Assembly (NCBI GenBank): GCA_934047225.1
Contig: OW203997.1
Coordinates: 7,860,417 to 7,924,416 of the forward strand
Reading direction: 5' to 3'
Origin: Ypsolopha sequella
Taxonomy: Eukaryota > Arthropoda > Insecta > Lepidoptera > Ypsolophidae
Length of the DNA stretch: 64,000 nucleotides
Shown here: piece by piece, positions 34,716-45,925 of the stretch
How positions within the stretch are numbered: the stretch's first letter is position 1
How the letters are laid out: every line of letters begins with the position of its first letter
Translations under genes and position numbers: made by a program
The notes under the pieces: model-generated
What the model was told of the DNA's origin: nothing
The model's input: the letters and a program-made list of their open reading frames with translations, nothing else
The model's database searches: none

Positions 34716-35075
34716 AGTAACAGTACAACATTTTCGTTTTTTTATTAAATACCATGTTGATACCAAATAAAGTTGTTATTCTGAGAAAAGTATCAGTTTT
34801 ACAAGATAGTACAAAATTTAATAACTACTACTAGAATCACAACATATATAATATATATTTTTAATCTAATAACTATTATGTACTAGAATCACATTTTTTT
34901 TTTAAACTTTGTGTAAGTTTATTCAACCCAAGAATTAAATCTCATTTCAATCAATTCACAAAGTTGTTGGGATAAAAATATAAGAATGCAAGATAACTTA
35001 ATACACATAATACAGTAAATTTAAAACTGGCAAATGTTAAAAGATCTATTTAGCATAAAATTAACAATGCAATAA

Positions 35076-35238
35076 AGCCGATTTTGAAGGCTTTAATTTT
35101 AGTTTTAGTTATGTCAAAACTAAATTTTCTTTATTGCAAAATAGCCCTTAAATGTAAGGAACATGAGAGAAAAATAACATTGGAATAATTTAAGCTTTGA
35201 CAGCAATAAAACTAAAATTAAAGCCTTCAAAATCGGCT
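35076..35238. mobile_element. MITE family Z (copy 3)
   Basis: It has the same 'agccgattttgaaggcttta' ends and the same position within copy C as in copy B. Confidence 0.8.
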
Positions 35239-37023
35239 ACAATACCTACAAACATAATTATCTCTAAGACTTTTTAACACAAAAAAAATTTATTCTAACA
35301 AATCACGAGTACTAGTGTTACAGTAATTACGTCTAGTCCTTAAATATTCATTGAAGAAAAGGTTCATACAATAATAGGCTTGGTAAGTACCATCATCCTG
35401 GTGGGTCTGCCCCGGTGCAGGGAAGAATTGGAAAATAAGTATCATCATCCCCGGAGATACCCGGAACGGGGATGTTGCGATGAACAAAGTGACATAGTAC
35501 CCCGCGGCAGCTCCAATGGGGATTCGGCACACTTGATTTGTGCCAACATACCCACTAGAACTATCACCTGGGATGATGACACTTTTCTTCAGCACCGGGG
35601 CAAATCTGCCGAGAAGATGGCATCAAGCTCAATAATAATGTTTGTACTTATTGTAATAGTGACATATTGGTTAATAAAATAGTCTGAATAATTTGAATTA
35701 AGGAGTTAGGTGAAGGCAGCGGTGGTACCAGAGTGTAGTGTAGACTCAGTCTCTGCTTAGTCCTTTAGTGCAATGTTTGTATCCATCGTTCAGTGTCAAT
35801 AAAGGGGCACGCTGCACAATCCAGGACACAAATAAAACATAATAAAGTTAGTTCCACTGACAATCCTTTGCATATGACAGGTTTTTGTCCAGCATTTGTA
35901 TCATTCAGCTCCTGTAATAAAGTTTTTTATAAGATTAGGTTGTGTTCAGCAAGAAAAGGATCACTTGAATTTTCTGCAAAGATTGCACCTATGATATCGG
36001 TTTCTTTTTACAATCGCAGAAGCTGAGATTCTGATCAAAAGTAGATAAGTAAGGGAAAAAAGACTCCGGAAAGGATTATCGTTCATGCCCTCTTATCGAC
36101 ATTTTCTAGGTTAGTATATAAGTACTTACGTCTCCACAAGTCCAAGAATCATGTCCATCTGATTATCACTAGTCTTCCTTCTTGATGAGATGAGACACAA
36201 AGTCTATTATGTATGAGGTCTATTCTATTTCTTTCACAGGAAAACAGTAACCAACCGAGATATTTTTTTGCGATTAGTGATACCAGAAAATAATTCATAA
36301 TTATCGACAACACTCGCAAAAAACTTTTTTTTACGAAAAAATGATCAACATTCATATCCCTGTAACACATTTGTACAATGTCTATAAGCGAGAATAAGTA
36401 AAAGAAGAATTTAAAAGAAGTTACCAATGAAAAATGCCACTTTAGTAAAGTTATTTGCCAATCTATTGTAACAAAATGCATTCTTTTTAAGTGTTTAATA
36501 AATCAGGCAGATTTAAGATGTTTTTTTAAACCTTGGATCACCTATGTAGATAAACTATATAGATTTTAATAAATATTATCTTTATGATTTAAATTCACAA
36601 AATTCCTGAAATGTAGGTATAAAATTCCTAAAACAGCAACATTAAAAAATACCATTTGCAGAAAAAGCGCATTCAAAACATGTTTTTTTTCGATCAATGT
36701 CGTAATTAAACAATAAAAAAAAACGATAAATATCAATGAATCAATGCAAATATAGACGTAAGAACATGTTAATTTATATTTGTTTACATGTTTCAGTATG
36801 TGTTGGGCTTTTAGCTAAGATAAAATGATATATTTGTACTTAGACTGCGTAAATATAAATTTTCAGAATGCGCCAACGTAGTTATTTCCCGAACGCTTCC
36901 ACAGTTTGATCTCCGAGCAAACGCAGGACCGAACGCGGTTCTCTTGCTACGTATGACACCTAAGTAACAGTTCTGTTTCGTTTCGAACTAAACTATACGG
37001 AGGTGTTTTCATGCTTAGGCTAC

Positions 37024-38129
37024 TGAAGTTATAATGTTGTTATAAAATAACGACAGGTAACGTGTTTAGTACATCTCTTCAAAAATAAATTTGCTCTAAG
37101 GTATTGCGTTTCTAGTAAGTTGGCATAACAATATAACTTTACTTTTGTCGTAAATTGCTCGCTACTTCAAAGTTACGTTGACCATCAAATCACAATCTGC
37201 CAGGAACGCATTCGTGTAATAATGACCGATATTTTTTTTATTAAGTAATTTATTTTGTAGGGAATTTAGTGTTATAGCAGTGAAAGTTTAATTTCATATA
37301 TATTATTATATGTTTTTAATATATAATATTAAAAACGTTTCAATTTTGCAGTTTTTCTTTTAGCTGCTACTGGAGAAAGCCGATTTTGTTATAAACCTTT
37401 TGACCTTATAGTGATGCAAACAATGTTGGTACTTGCAAAAATTATGAAGAAAAACAGTACATAATATTATATAATAATAATACAAAATAAAAACAGTATA
37501 TATATTAAATATTTCAAGTTTTTCATGAATAGTTCAAATTTCGTGTTTTAATACTTAGGTATATTAGATTTCGAAATGTGACGTCACGAAATTTAGGACC
37601 CTCCTACTCCTTGTCACACTACGTTGACTCCCTCCCCCCCCCCCCCTTAAAGTGTGTCGCGTAATTTATGAATGGCCCTCATAACCAGACTTAAAGGGGA
37701 CCTACCAGAATGCACGTTCATACAAACTGGTTGAGAAATGACGGACTTATCTACTAATATACCAAAAAAAAATACATATAACGAAATTGAGAACCTACTC
37801 CTTTTTTGAAATCAGTTAAAATATGACCAATTTCATCAAATTTCAGTTTCAAATATTATTTGTTTGATTATGCACCTTCCTTCCTCTTCTCATAATAATA
37901 AAAGTATCAAAATCATTCAAATAACTAGAACTTACCGCTCAATTTTTGGCAAAGTCCTTTTTCAATATTCTGGCCCTGCTTGACGTTTCCGAGTATATAG
38001 AAATTTTGTATTTTCTGAGTGATTTATGGAGTTTTACTACAAAAAAAACAATAAAATACGACACAAAATTAACGTGCTACCACAAGTCGCACCATATTGA
38101 ATACGTGGTTCTGATTGGGTGTTGAAGAG
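37024..38129. other. Intergenic DNA upstream of PNISR
   Basis: No coding signal. 37565-37680 ('gtgacgtcacgaaatttagg', 'gaccctcctactccttgtca', C13 at 37634-37646, 'gtgtgtcgcgtaatttatga') resembles a dispersed repeat that is common in moths; the superfamily is unclear. Confidence 0.4.
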
Positions 38130-38229
38130 ATTCATATTATTTTATTACATATATTTTACAAGATTAAATTTGACTCGTAAAAAGTGTATTAAGTATATCT
38201 ACTTTACAAAATAAACTATTTGAATTTGA
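38130..38229 (+). repeat. LINE 3'-end fragment (second copy)
   Basis: It matches 10850-10940 over about 80 bp and ends in the same 'ctatttgaatttga' tail. Confidence 0.5.
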
Positions 38230-39240
38230 CTTCCAGCTGATCTCCCAAGTGCCGGTCCTGAAACCCATCCCAAATGCCGGATCCGGCAGCTGAGGCTTCC
38301 ATAAATATAATCGATTGTCGTAGCCGAATCGTAGAATTGACTATTTCATAAACTGATCGGCCTTAACATGTAATCTGTAAAAATATATATAGACAGTCAT
38401 GGAGCTGCTGACAGAAGTGAAAACTTTACTGTCAAATTAGCGTATTTGGAGTTTCACATCATACGCGGACGCCAGACATATTGTCAAATATTTGTTCAAA
38501 GCTCTAAGCTTCTCGTAGGAAATTCACATGTATACCTTACCAGCAAACTACGCAAAACTTGTAATTTTGAACATATATTTGACATGTCTGGCTGGTACCG
38601 ACTATACTCATAGCTACAGATTATAGAGAAACCAAAAAGACAATATAACCACTTAGAGAAACTATCCCTCACTCAAGAGGTTCAATGACTGACACTTGGT
38701 TGGCATATCGGTAACGCGATAAGATTTTAAGATAGATTTTCCCCTACCAAAAATCGCTCAACGCGCCCAAAGAAATTTTCACTTTAATAAACTTCTTCTT
38801 TATTGCACATGAAACATTAAACATTAAACATATTACAGGCAAAAAACAAAAAAAACTGTACAAAGTACATACATAAAACTTCTACTGCGGGACTTGCGCC
38901 TAAAACTCCTCCTCGCTTCGCTTATCATCACACACATCACACATAATTTTTTTTATTCATAGTTGTATAGCGATATAACGTTATTTATAGCCGCTGTTTT
39001 TTAGCAATGTTGGTACACGTATCAAAAAAGAGGACAGCACTGAAAAAAACATTAAAATCAGTTTTTTTTGTCTATGATATGAATAAAGACCGACCGAGCG
39101 AGTGTGCTTTTCGTTTATTTCCAATAACACTGTAATTAACACAATTCATCATTGTAGAAACTATTAAACGGCTTACAAAAGTGATCAAATTCTTATTGTA
39201 TTAAATGAAGTTCTAAAAAAGGAATCCGCAAACTAGTTCC
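38230..39240 (+). promoter_or_regulatory. Upstream and probable 5' UTR region of PNISR
   Basis: About 1 kb between the LINE tail and the PNISR start codon. No clear TATA box, CpG-rich core or initiator can be assigned by eye. The stretch 39100-39240 directly before the ATG is free of recognisable repeats and is the likeliest 5' leader, but the transcription start is not determined. Confidence 0.3.
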
Positions 39241-39541
39241 ATGGCCGCAAACCCTGCGTATCCGACGCAATGGGCGCTGAACCCATCTGCGTACCAGGAT
39301 GTGGACTCCACCGAAGTCGACTGGGCGGCTTTAGCTCAGCAATGGATTGCTATGAAGGAAGCGGCGGCTATCGTCGGAGTGCCATCAACTTCCAGAAGCG
39401 TGCCAGAAGCGGACAATCATGTGGAGGAAGGCGAGGCTCCCATGGAAGTTGAAAACCCTGAGTCCACGAACACAGATTCTCAAGATGCGCCAGATTGGAA
39501 TGCTCCACCTAATCAATGGGGAAATAACTGGAATCAATGGG
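39241..39541 (+). CDS. PNISR: PNISR exon 1 (start codon to codon 101, phase 1 end)
   Basis: ATG at 39241 in the context 'gttccATGgcc', with no in-frame upstream ATG close by. It encodes MAANPAYPTQWALNPSAYQD, then STEVDWAALAQQWIAMKEA, the diagnostic N-terminal motif of PNISR, followed by an acidic linker and a W/N/Q-rich end (DWNAPPNQWGNNWNQWG). The exon ends at g|gtatgt, leaving one base of a Gly codon. Start choice: Met is about 30 residues before the motif, similar to the human protein. Confidence 0.93.
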
Positions 39542-40640
39542 GTATGTAATTAATGAGATTGCGGTGTTAGAGAGAACCATATTGTTCATTCAATAGCAAT
39601 TTACATTGCCTCACAATTGGTCATTAATTACTACTATTTAGCTTTTGCCCGCGTTAGTAAAGTTTCTATATAGTTGTACCGAATCTGTAAATATTTTCCA
39701 GACCATTAATTTTTTAGTACATAGTTAAGCTGACTCTGGTATGGAGTGTTTTTGGTTCCCATCATCTCTAATTTGATCCCCATGTAAAGAGTCTTTGGCA
39801 AAGCCCCTGATTCCATTACGTTCTAACATAAAATAAGTAAATCATGTTGCACAAAGTCGAAAGCTTTCGACATATTGAAAAATAGATTTGAAATTGTTTT
39901 GGCACCCTATCTTTTCAAAAAAATTAAGGTTGAGAATCAGGCTGGAACAGCAGAGAAGCTTCAAAAAGCAGTGGTAAAAAGTTGGTTACAAAATAAAAAC
40001 TACGATGAAGTCGAATGTCTCCTTGCAGTTCCGACATGAAACATTTATATTGTCTCACTCTTACTTACTTTCTTTAAATATTTGAACGTATTTGTTACAA
40101 TTACTCATCTTTCTTCACCCTCACAACAAGCATATACTTTCAAAATCACACACTACACTTACACACACACTTTTTTCTCATACAATAACATCACATTCAA
40201 ACAGAAGTCAAGACTTTTTCATAGCATATTTGCATGTTATTAAATACATTTTTTTTTCTTTTTTCTTGTGTTTTATATAAGATACACTATATATAGTAAT
40301 ATTGTCATCAAATTAAACTAATAGATATAATAAAATCAAACTATACCAAATGCAGTAAGCCGCTTTTGGTAACTGTCACTCTCGAGACGGCCTTTTAGGT
40401 CAGTGTTGGTGATAGGGACTGTCTTTGTCTAGATTGTTATAGGATACAATTAGCACATATTTATATTTTGGAAAACATATTGCATGCTGTTTGTTTTTAT
40501 TGGATAAGTGCTTCTGTATGTTTTATTTTTTGATTCAATAAATAATTTTTGTATTGTATTTGTATTGTATTGAAAATCTTTTTTGATCCACATTGCAAGA
40601 CGAATTTTTGATGAGGTGAAACGGCGCTAGTGTTGTGCTT
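39542..40640 (+). other. PNISR intron 1, 5' part
   Basis: No coding sequence. 39640-39660 'tttagcttttgcccgcgtta' resembles a degenerate, inverted Helitron 3' end. The rest is unassigned AT-rich DNA. ORF 40092-40280 is not a gene. Confidence 0.4.
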
Positions 40641-40649
40641 TTATTACTT

Positions 40650-41799
40650 AGAAATCAATACTCTTTATAAAATATTGTGTTTCTGGAAAAATTCAAAAAG
40701 CCTAAAGTACATACATTTTTCAATGACTTTTGATAATACAGATATCAAGGCAATTGGCCTGTAATGTGCCATTTCATTTTTTATTCCCTTTTTGTGCAGT
40801 GGCTTAGTAATTGATGGTTTCAGTCTTTCTGGAAAGCATCCAGTCTCCAAGGAAAGATTGATAAGATAGGTCATAACAATGGAAAGCTTATTAATTGATT
40901 CCTTAATAACTTTTGTTGCAATTGAATCATAGACTTCTGCATTTGTATTATTTAATGATAAAGCAATTTTTCTAACCTCGTCAACAGTTTAGGACAAACA
41001 CTCTTGTCCAATATATCTTTATTAGATTTAATTTTACCCGTTGTGATAGATTGTTTGTTTGTAGCAGTAATAAATAAATTATTAAACAAATTGGCAATAG
41101 TAACAGGGTTTGTGACATTGTTTTCTTCAAAGTTAATTGTTTCAATAATTTGGCTTGCTGAAAATGTTCTGACTTCACTCTGAATTATCCTCCATGATGC
41201 TTTACATTTGTTATCACTTGTCATAACATGTTTGTTGTTTGCATTTTTTGAAGTGCTTTACATTTTTTTAGAAGTTTCTTGTACTCTTGATAGTTTTTTT
41301 ATCCTGTATTTTATGTTTGTAGAAATTAAAGGGAGCTTTTTTTTAATTTTAGAACTCATTTTTAATCAGTGGCGTAACTACAGGGTGGCAAGTCGGCAAA
41401 ATGCCACGGGCCCCCAGCCGGAAGGGGCCCCGGTCAGAGAAGAATCCCAACTCCCAATATTTATTATTACCTTTGACTAAAGCATGAGGGAAGACCGGCT
41501 ACCGGTCACACAAATCTCTACTCAATTATAAAATAAAAAATACTATTATTGTTGGTTCAGCTTCTTTAAATTGAGGGGGGGGAGGGCATCCTGTGAATTT
41601 GCCACGGGCCTCGAACGGTATAGTTACGCCACTGCTTTTAATCCTTTCGATATCCATGCCTTCCATTTTGCTTAATATAAATTATAGGGAAACACAGATT
41701 CTAGAAAAGACTAATAGAATAGGTCATGGAAGCTGTTAAATGCTTTGTTTAGGTCACTCTCTTCGAAAACTTCAGAAAAAGAAAGAGATTTCAAATAGT
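40650..41799 (-). pseudogene. Jockey-like LINE fragment, 3'-side part
   Basis: The minus strand reads FSASQIIETINFEENNV and SLETGCFPERLKPSITKPLH, then KKGIKNEMAHYRPIALISVL and SKVIEKCMY, the first conserved block of jockey/CR1-type reverse transcriptases. Upstream (to the right) the frame continues SLSFSEVFEESDLNKAF. It is broken by frameshifts and stops, by a hAT MITE (41367-41634), and by the RTE insertion at 41800. The sequence 3' of RT block 2 is absent. Dead element. Confidence 0.65.
41367..41634. mobile_element. hAT-type MITE inside the jockey-like LINE
   Basis: The ends CAGTGGCGTAACTACAGGGT and ACGGTATAGTTACGCCACTG are inverted. The flanks tttttaat (41359-41366) and cttttaat (41635-41642) agree in 7 of 8 bases, consistent with an aged 8-bp duplication. 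Subterminal 'gccacgggcc' motifs occur on both sides. Confidence 0.8.
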
Positions 41800-43028
41800 T
41801 ATTATTATTATTATTACAGCTTTATTATCCACTTAACAGTTCTTAAAATATATACATCTAATTATAATTATTTCGATTAATTTATTTGCTATGTGGCCCC
41901 TCTATGGGTAAAAGCCTCCTCCATTCTTTTCCACCTTTCCCTGTCTTTGGCTGTATGCATCCAACTTTTTCCTGCTATATTTATTATGTCGTCGGCTCAT
42001 CTCTTCTTCTGTCTTCCCACATTTCTTTTGCCATTTGGGCCCTGCCATTTAGTTGTTTGGTAAGTCCATCTTTTATCTTTGTACCTTGACAGGTGCCCTG
42101 CCCAGTTCCACTTCTGTTTCAAACTAAAATGTAGAGCATCTGTTAATTTAGTTTTCATGCGGATGTCTGTGTTTCTCGTTTTTTGGATTTTTCTAAGTTT
42201 CAGAATACTTCGTTCCATTGCATGCTGACAAGATGAAATTTTGTTTTTTACTTTTTCAGTGAAGACCCATGTCTGGCTAGCGTAACTTAAGCTTGGAAGA
42301 ATGCAAGAATCCATTATTGTCTTTTTTATATTAAGGCTATACTTCCCTTTTAGAATTTCTTTTTGGGCCCAGTACTTCTTCCAAGTTGTACTTATTCGTC
42401 TGTCAATTTCGTTTTCATTACTATTGGACATATTGCATCAAAGGACACCAATTTACCTAGATACACATATTCATTTGCAGGTTCTATCTGCTTTTCCTCT
42501 ACTTTGATTGTTTTCTTATGACTGTTTGACATAATTTTAGGTTTGGATGCGTTCATGTGTAGGCCGATTTTTTTGCTTTCAGAGTTTAATCTTTGTAGCC
42601 TTGATTCTAAATCTGTCGCGGATTCACTAAACAGGACAATGTCATCTGCGAACCTTAGGTGTGTTAATTTATTATTAAGTATCCATATGCCTTTATTTTT
42701 CCAATTAATTTTTTTGAAAATGTCTTCAAGTACTGCTATGAATAGCTTTGGAGACAGCGGGTCTCCCTGCCGCACCCCTCTTCCAATTGTGAATTCCTCT
42801 CCTTGTCTTTCCAGTTTTACTCTACTTACACTTTTAGAATATATATTTTTTATGATATTTATATATGTTTTGTTTACATCATTATTTCTAAGAGCAGTCC
42901 ATATAGATGAGTGTACTATGCTGTCGAATGCTTTGGAATAGTCTACAAAGGCAATGTAAAGTGGTTTATTTAATTCTTTAAATTTCTCTATTATTTGTTC
43001 TATTGCGTGAATGTGGTCTATGGTTGAG
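41800..43028 (-). mobile_element. 5'-truncated RTE-like LINE inserted in the jockey-like LINE
   Basis: It is flanked by an exact 11-bp duplication, tttcaaatagt (41789-41799 and 43029-43039). The minus strand reads AFVDYSKAFDSIVHSS (RT motif A), GVRQGDPLSPKLF (motif B), LRFADDIVLFSE (motif C, the catalytic ADD). Then come thumb-type ANEYVYLGKLVS and the C-terminal RWTYQTTKWQGPNGK region with the ending ERWKRMEEAFTH. After the stop there is a short 3' UTR and a (TAA)n tail abutting the duplication. It has one frameshift near 42410-42430, so it is inactive. Length about 1.23 kb, starting just upstream of RT motif A. Confidence 0.85.
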
Positions 43029-43275
43029 TTTCAAATAGTCACTAAATTTTAAAATGTTTTCTTTGGAATAATCTCTTTTAAACCTTGTTATAGGTTTAGG
43101 TATAATGGTTTTATTTTTAATATCATTTGTGCCATTCCATGGCCTGATAAACCAATGGAAACTTTGCGATGGCAACATACACAATACATAGGTAATAAGG
43201 TTTTGTTGAATAACTATTGAGTGAATTTTGAATTTAAGTGTTCTGTTTTGATTAATTAGAAAAAAATTCACAATC
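43029..43275 (-). pseudogene. Jockey-like LINE fragment, 5'-side part
   Basis: The minus strand reads RFKRDYSKENILKFSDYLK and would run directly into the SLSFSEVFEE frame on the other side of the RTE insertion once one copy of the 11-bp duplication is discounted. This confirms that the two fragments were one LINE. The region belongs to the part upstream of the RT. Confidence 0.6.
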
Positions 43276-43351
43276 CAGCTCCGAAACCGCTCTTAAACAC
43301 TTACCGTATTATGTGTTTAACTTACGAAGCCTTTTCTAAAAATTTTCTTCA

Positions 43352-43490
43352 GTGTTAAACGACTTAACTTATTTGACAGGACTTACCTTATTTTAAGCAT
43401 CCTGTCTTTTTCTCTCTTTATCGAAAAGACAAGGACAGAATGCTTAAATTAAGCTTAATCCTGTCAAATAAGTTAAATCGTGCTACACCG
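43352..43490. repeat. Family W palindromic MITE (copy 1)
   Basis: The left end 'gtgttaaacgacttaactta' then 'tttgacagg' pairs with the right end 'cctgtcaaataagttaaatc', 'gtgctacaccg'. The central part pairs 'aagcatcctgtctttttc' with 'gacaaggacagaatgctt'. It matches 52045-52196. Confidence 0.7.
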
Positions 43491-43599
43491 AATTATCACC
43501 ATTGACTGTTATTTACAACTCTTCAATATTGTATTTCCTTATTGTAACTTCCTATAAAAAAGTAAAATCAGACAGGAGTATTGATTTTTGTATCTCCAG

Positions 43600-43714
43600 G
43601 TTGGGGATGGCCAGGTTCAGGCCCAGTGGATCCGAAGGGTATGGAGTCATCAATGGGGATGCCGCCCATGATGGATGACTTCGCCCCTCCTGATGGTTCA
43701 GCTCCTATGCCTGG
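43600..43714 (+). CDS. PNISR: PNISR exon 2
   Basis: Acceptor 'tgtatctccag' before 43600, donor 'gtaatg' after 43714. Enters phase 1, leaves phase 2. It encodes GWGWPGSGPVDPKGMESSMG, then MPPMMDDFAPPDGSAPMPG. The human protein has a similar low-complexity Pro/Met-rich stretch after its N-terminal motif. The sequence is less conserved here, so support comes from frame continuity and splice sites. Confidence 0.88.
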
Positions 43715-44783
43715 GTAATGTTTACACTGTCTTTTACATATTTTTTATAATCAACAGCAATGCTGTTGAAAAGAGATCGAAATTTAAACATTTTTGGCTC
43801 AAGTCATGTTTATATTATTATATTCAATAGATATCAAAATTTAGTCAATTAAAAGAATCAGTTTATTGATTACTAGCTTTTGTCTGTGGTTTCGCTTGTG
43901 TGGAAGTGTCTTTTAATATTTGAGTAGTATCAACAGTTTTCGGCTTGACCGTTATTTTATCGATTATAATAAATCTGCAAATCAAATAATGCAAATCTGT
44001 TGAGTGGTTCACAAGTTAATACAGAACTTATATAATATATACATATATAGACAGACAGACAGATGAAAATTCTAAAAATTGTAATATCCTCAGTACAATT
44101 TACTAAACAATAAATAACCCACTCAATTTAAAATTTCAAAAAACATGCAGTGTACATATACAACGTATTTACTTCTTTTATTACACTAATTATAAATAGA
44201 ATATTGTTTAGGTAAATTGATTATTAGTTTTGGGTTGTGAATCGATTGGAAAATGTCGAAGTTATAAGGATTTGAAAAAAAAAACTTGAATAAATATCCT
44301 TGACGCTGAGTATGTTAAGGCAATTACCGTCGTCAAATTAGCAGCTCGATGTTTGTCTGTACGAATATCGACGAAAACGACATTGAAATAACGTTCATAT
44401 CAGCGCACAATGCGTCGTGGCTGTGAAGACGCTCGCTGCGTCCTTGATAGGGCGAAATAGGAGAAAATAATACTTTTCACATGGACGTGATTGTTCGATT
44501 GAATAATCCTATGTTATGTTTATAGCTATCAAGTTTATCTATTTATCAACGCATAAATGAATTAAACCGATCAAGCCGCTTAGGAGCAGAAGGGAATTCA
44601 AACAATCCAAAAAACACAATTCACTTAAACAATTTTTCATATAGAAGTTTTGGTGGTACGAAAAAGAAAATGTTGCATATATTGTCCTAGAGTTGATAAT
44701 CCATAATACATTTTTTCAATATTTTTGGTTCGGCCATAAAAGAGGAGTAGGCTTTAGAAAGTACCCATTTGGCGATGTTAACG
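43715..44783 (+). other. PNISR intron 2
   Basis: Non-coding. It holds a minus-strand Helitron-type end at 43873-43910 and a foldback MITE at 44784-44918. The remainder is unassigned. Confidence 0.5.
43873..44075 (-). mobile_element. Non-autonomous Helitron-like repeat (3' end at left)
   Basis: 'actagcttttgtctgtggtt' then 'tcgcttgtgtgg' is the reverse complement of the widespread lepidopteran Helitron-like end '...gccgcgggcaaaagctagt'. The element appears to extend to the (agac)n run at 44049-44063, where many copies of this family stop. Confidence 0.5.
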
Positions 44784-44918
44784 GCCAGTTGCAGAAAGGG
44801 TTTTTAAGTTTAATGAAACTTTAAAATGAAAGTTGTCACTTTCTTTGTCAAGAACAATGTAAGGGATGGCATCAACTTTAAAGGTTCATTAAACTTAAAA
44901 ATCCTTTCTGCAACTGGC
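44784..44918. repeat. 135-bp palindromic MITE in PNISR intron 2
   Basis: 'gccagttgcagaaagggttt' then 'ttaagtttaatgaaacttta' at the left pairs with the right end 'ttcattaaacttaaaaatcc', 'tttctgcaactggct'. Nearly the whole element is self-complementary. Confidence 0.75.
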
Positions 44919-44988
44919 TGTAAGTGTCTTAAATCGCCTTCGCGGTCGACTTCTTGGCCACCCCTTTTATAGAGGTAATATCTTTCAG

Positions 44989-45150
44989 GTATTCATCGAA
45001 TGCACCGGGGCCAACATTCCAGCATGGCTACTGGACGGCTCCGCAACTCGACCAGAGCTCCGGTAGTCGGGGTGGCAATCGCACTCGGAGATCCAAGAGC
45101 AAGAACAGAGATTCTAAGTCTTCGTCCAGTAGATCACATAGGACAAATAG
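44989..45150 (+). CDS. PNISR: PNISR exon 3
   Basis: Acceptor 'atctttcag', donor 'gtgagc'. Phase 2 in and out. It encodes YSSNAPGPTFQHGYWTAPQL, then an R/S/K-rich stretch (GGNRTRRSKSKNRDSK, SSSSRSHRTNR), an SR-like region compatible with a splicing-speckle protein. ORF 45028-45252 (minus) is its antisense shadow. Confidence 0.9.
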
Positions 45151-45566
45151 GTGAGCTATGGTACTTTTGTAAAAAAAAAGATTGATGTAACAATTTAGCC
45201 ATTGTTTCATATTATTTTTCGCATGTATGTTTAAGAACACCGTTTGATACACTTGCGTAAATGTCGATCTTTCTTATTCCGATTGTATTTTAACTCAACT
45301 GCGTCTTTGCAAAAAAAAAACAGCAGTGACTTGAAATATCGACAATTTTTCGCACTAGCATCAAAATGTATTATAACGATCAATACATACATACATTATA
45401 CGCACGCCAGTACCCCAGAGTGGTACGCAGAGGCTCCTTCTCCTACGATCCTGACACACCTCTTTCGCCTATGACCAATAATAATAACAAATGAACAAAA
45501 TAAACACAGTTATCTGTATGAATCGAAAATTCAAACACATTAAAAAACTCAGTTCCATCCAGTGGG

Positions 45567-45721
45567 TCTACCACGTAATTCTCATTTTCATCAACATCAA
45601 CTTGAGATTGAAATTTGACGTGCGTGCGACGACGCCCGCCTAACATGCCATCTCTTTTGCACGCGTTGAATTTCGCATGCATTTGCTTGAAGTTGATACA
45701 AATGAGAATTACGCGGTAGAG
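45567..45721. repeat. Palindromic MITE just upstream of PNISR exon 4
   Basis: 'ctaccacgtaattctcattt' at the left and 'aaatgagaattacgcggtag' at the right are inverted, with further pairing 'catcaacttgag/cttgaagttgat'. The element ends about 34 nt before the exon 4 acceptor, so it lies in or next to the expected branch-point zone. Confidence 0.7.
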
Positions 45722-45755
45722 CCCCAGCTCATATAAATTGGTCTAAATATTTCAG

Positions 45756-45874
45756 AGAGAAGCCACAACCAATACCCCCACCAGTGATTGAACCTATAGT
45801 GATGCCCTCAGCCATGCCGGGGGCTACACTCGATGCAGCCAAACGTAGACAGCTGCCTGCGTGGATCAGAGAAG
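45756..45874 (+). CDS. PNISR: PNISR exon 4
   Basis: Acceptor 'aatatttcag', donor 'gtatgt'. Phase 2 in, phase 1 out. It encodes REKPQPIPPPVIEPIVMPSA, then MPGATLDAAKRRQLPAWIRE. The end matches the strongly conserved human block VKRRTLPAWIREG. This is the most diagnostic exon together with exon 1. Confidence 0.95.
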
Positions 45875-45925
45875 GTATGTACTACATACGCGACTACACA
45901 TCGAGGGAGACTGTATTTATATTAA

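Larger units (their letters stand above)
32956..37023 (-). mobile_element. PIF/Harbinger-like element, copy C (inverted)
   Basis: The longest copy (about 4.07 kb), facing B. It has the same termini ('agcctaagcacgaaaacacc' left; 'ggaggtgttttcatgcttag' right), the family Z MITE at 35076-35238 and the retroelement scrap. It also has a private insertion around 33214-33310 that disrupts the N-terminal transposase region. Its plus strand gives the clearest transposase traces. It shares both derived insertions with B, so B and C had a common ancestor after splitting from A. Confidence 0.65.

Noticed and set aside
35380..35682. 100-codon frame (MVSTIILVGLPRCREELENK...) repeated in three copies, with a 101-codon antisense partner
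   Set aside because: Both frames lie on a GC-rich palindrome captured by the Harbinger-like element. They mirror each other and have no recognisable domain.
44954..45154. ATG-initiated frame reading through PNISR exon 3
   Set aside because: Its first codons lie before the 'ctttcag' acceptor. The correct reading enters at 44989 from exon 2 in phase 2.
45390..45480. Possible LINE 3' end ('acatacatacattatacgcac', 'ctcctacgatcctgacacac')
   Set aside because: It resembles phrases seen in moth retroelement UTRs, but there is no coding tail or duplication to support a call.
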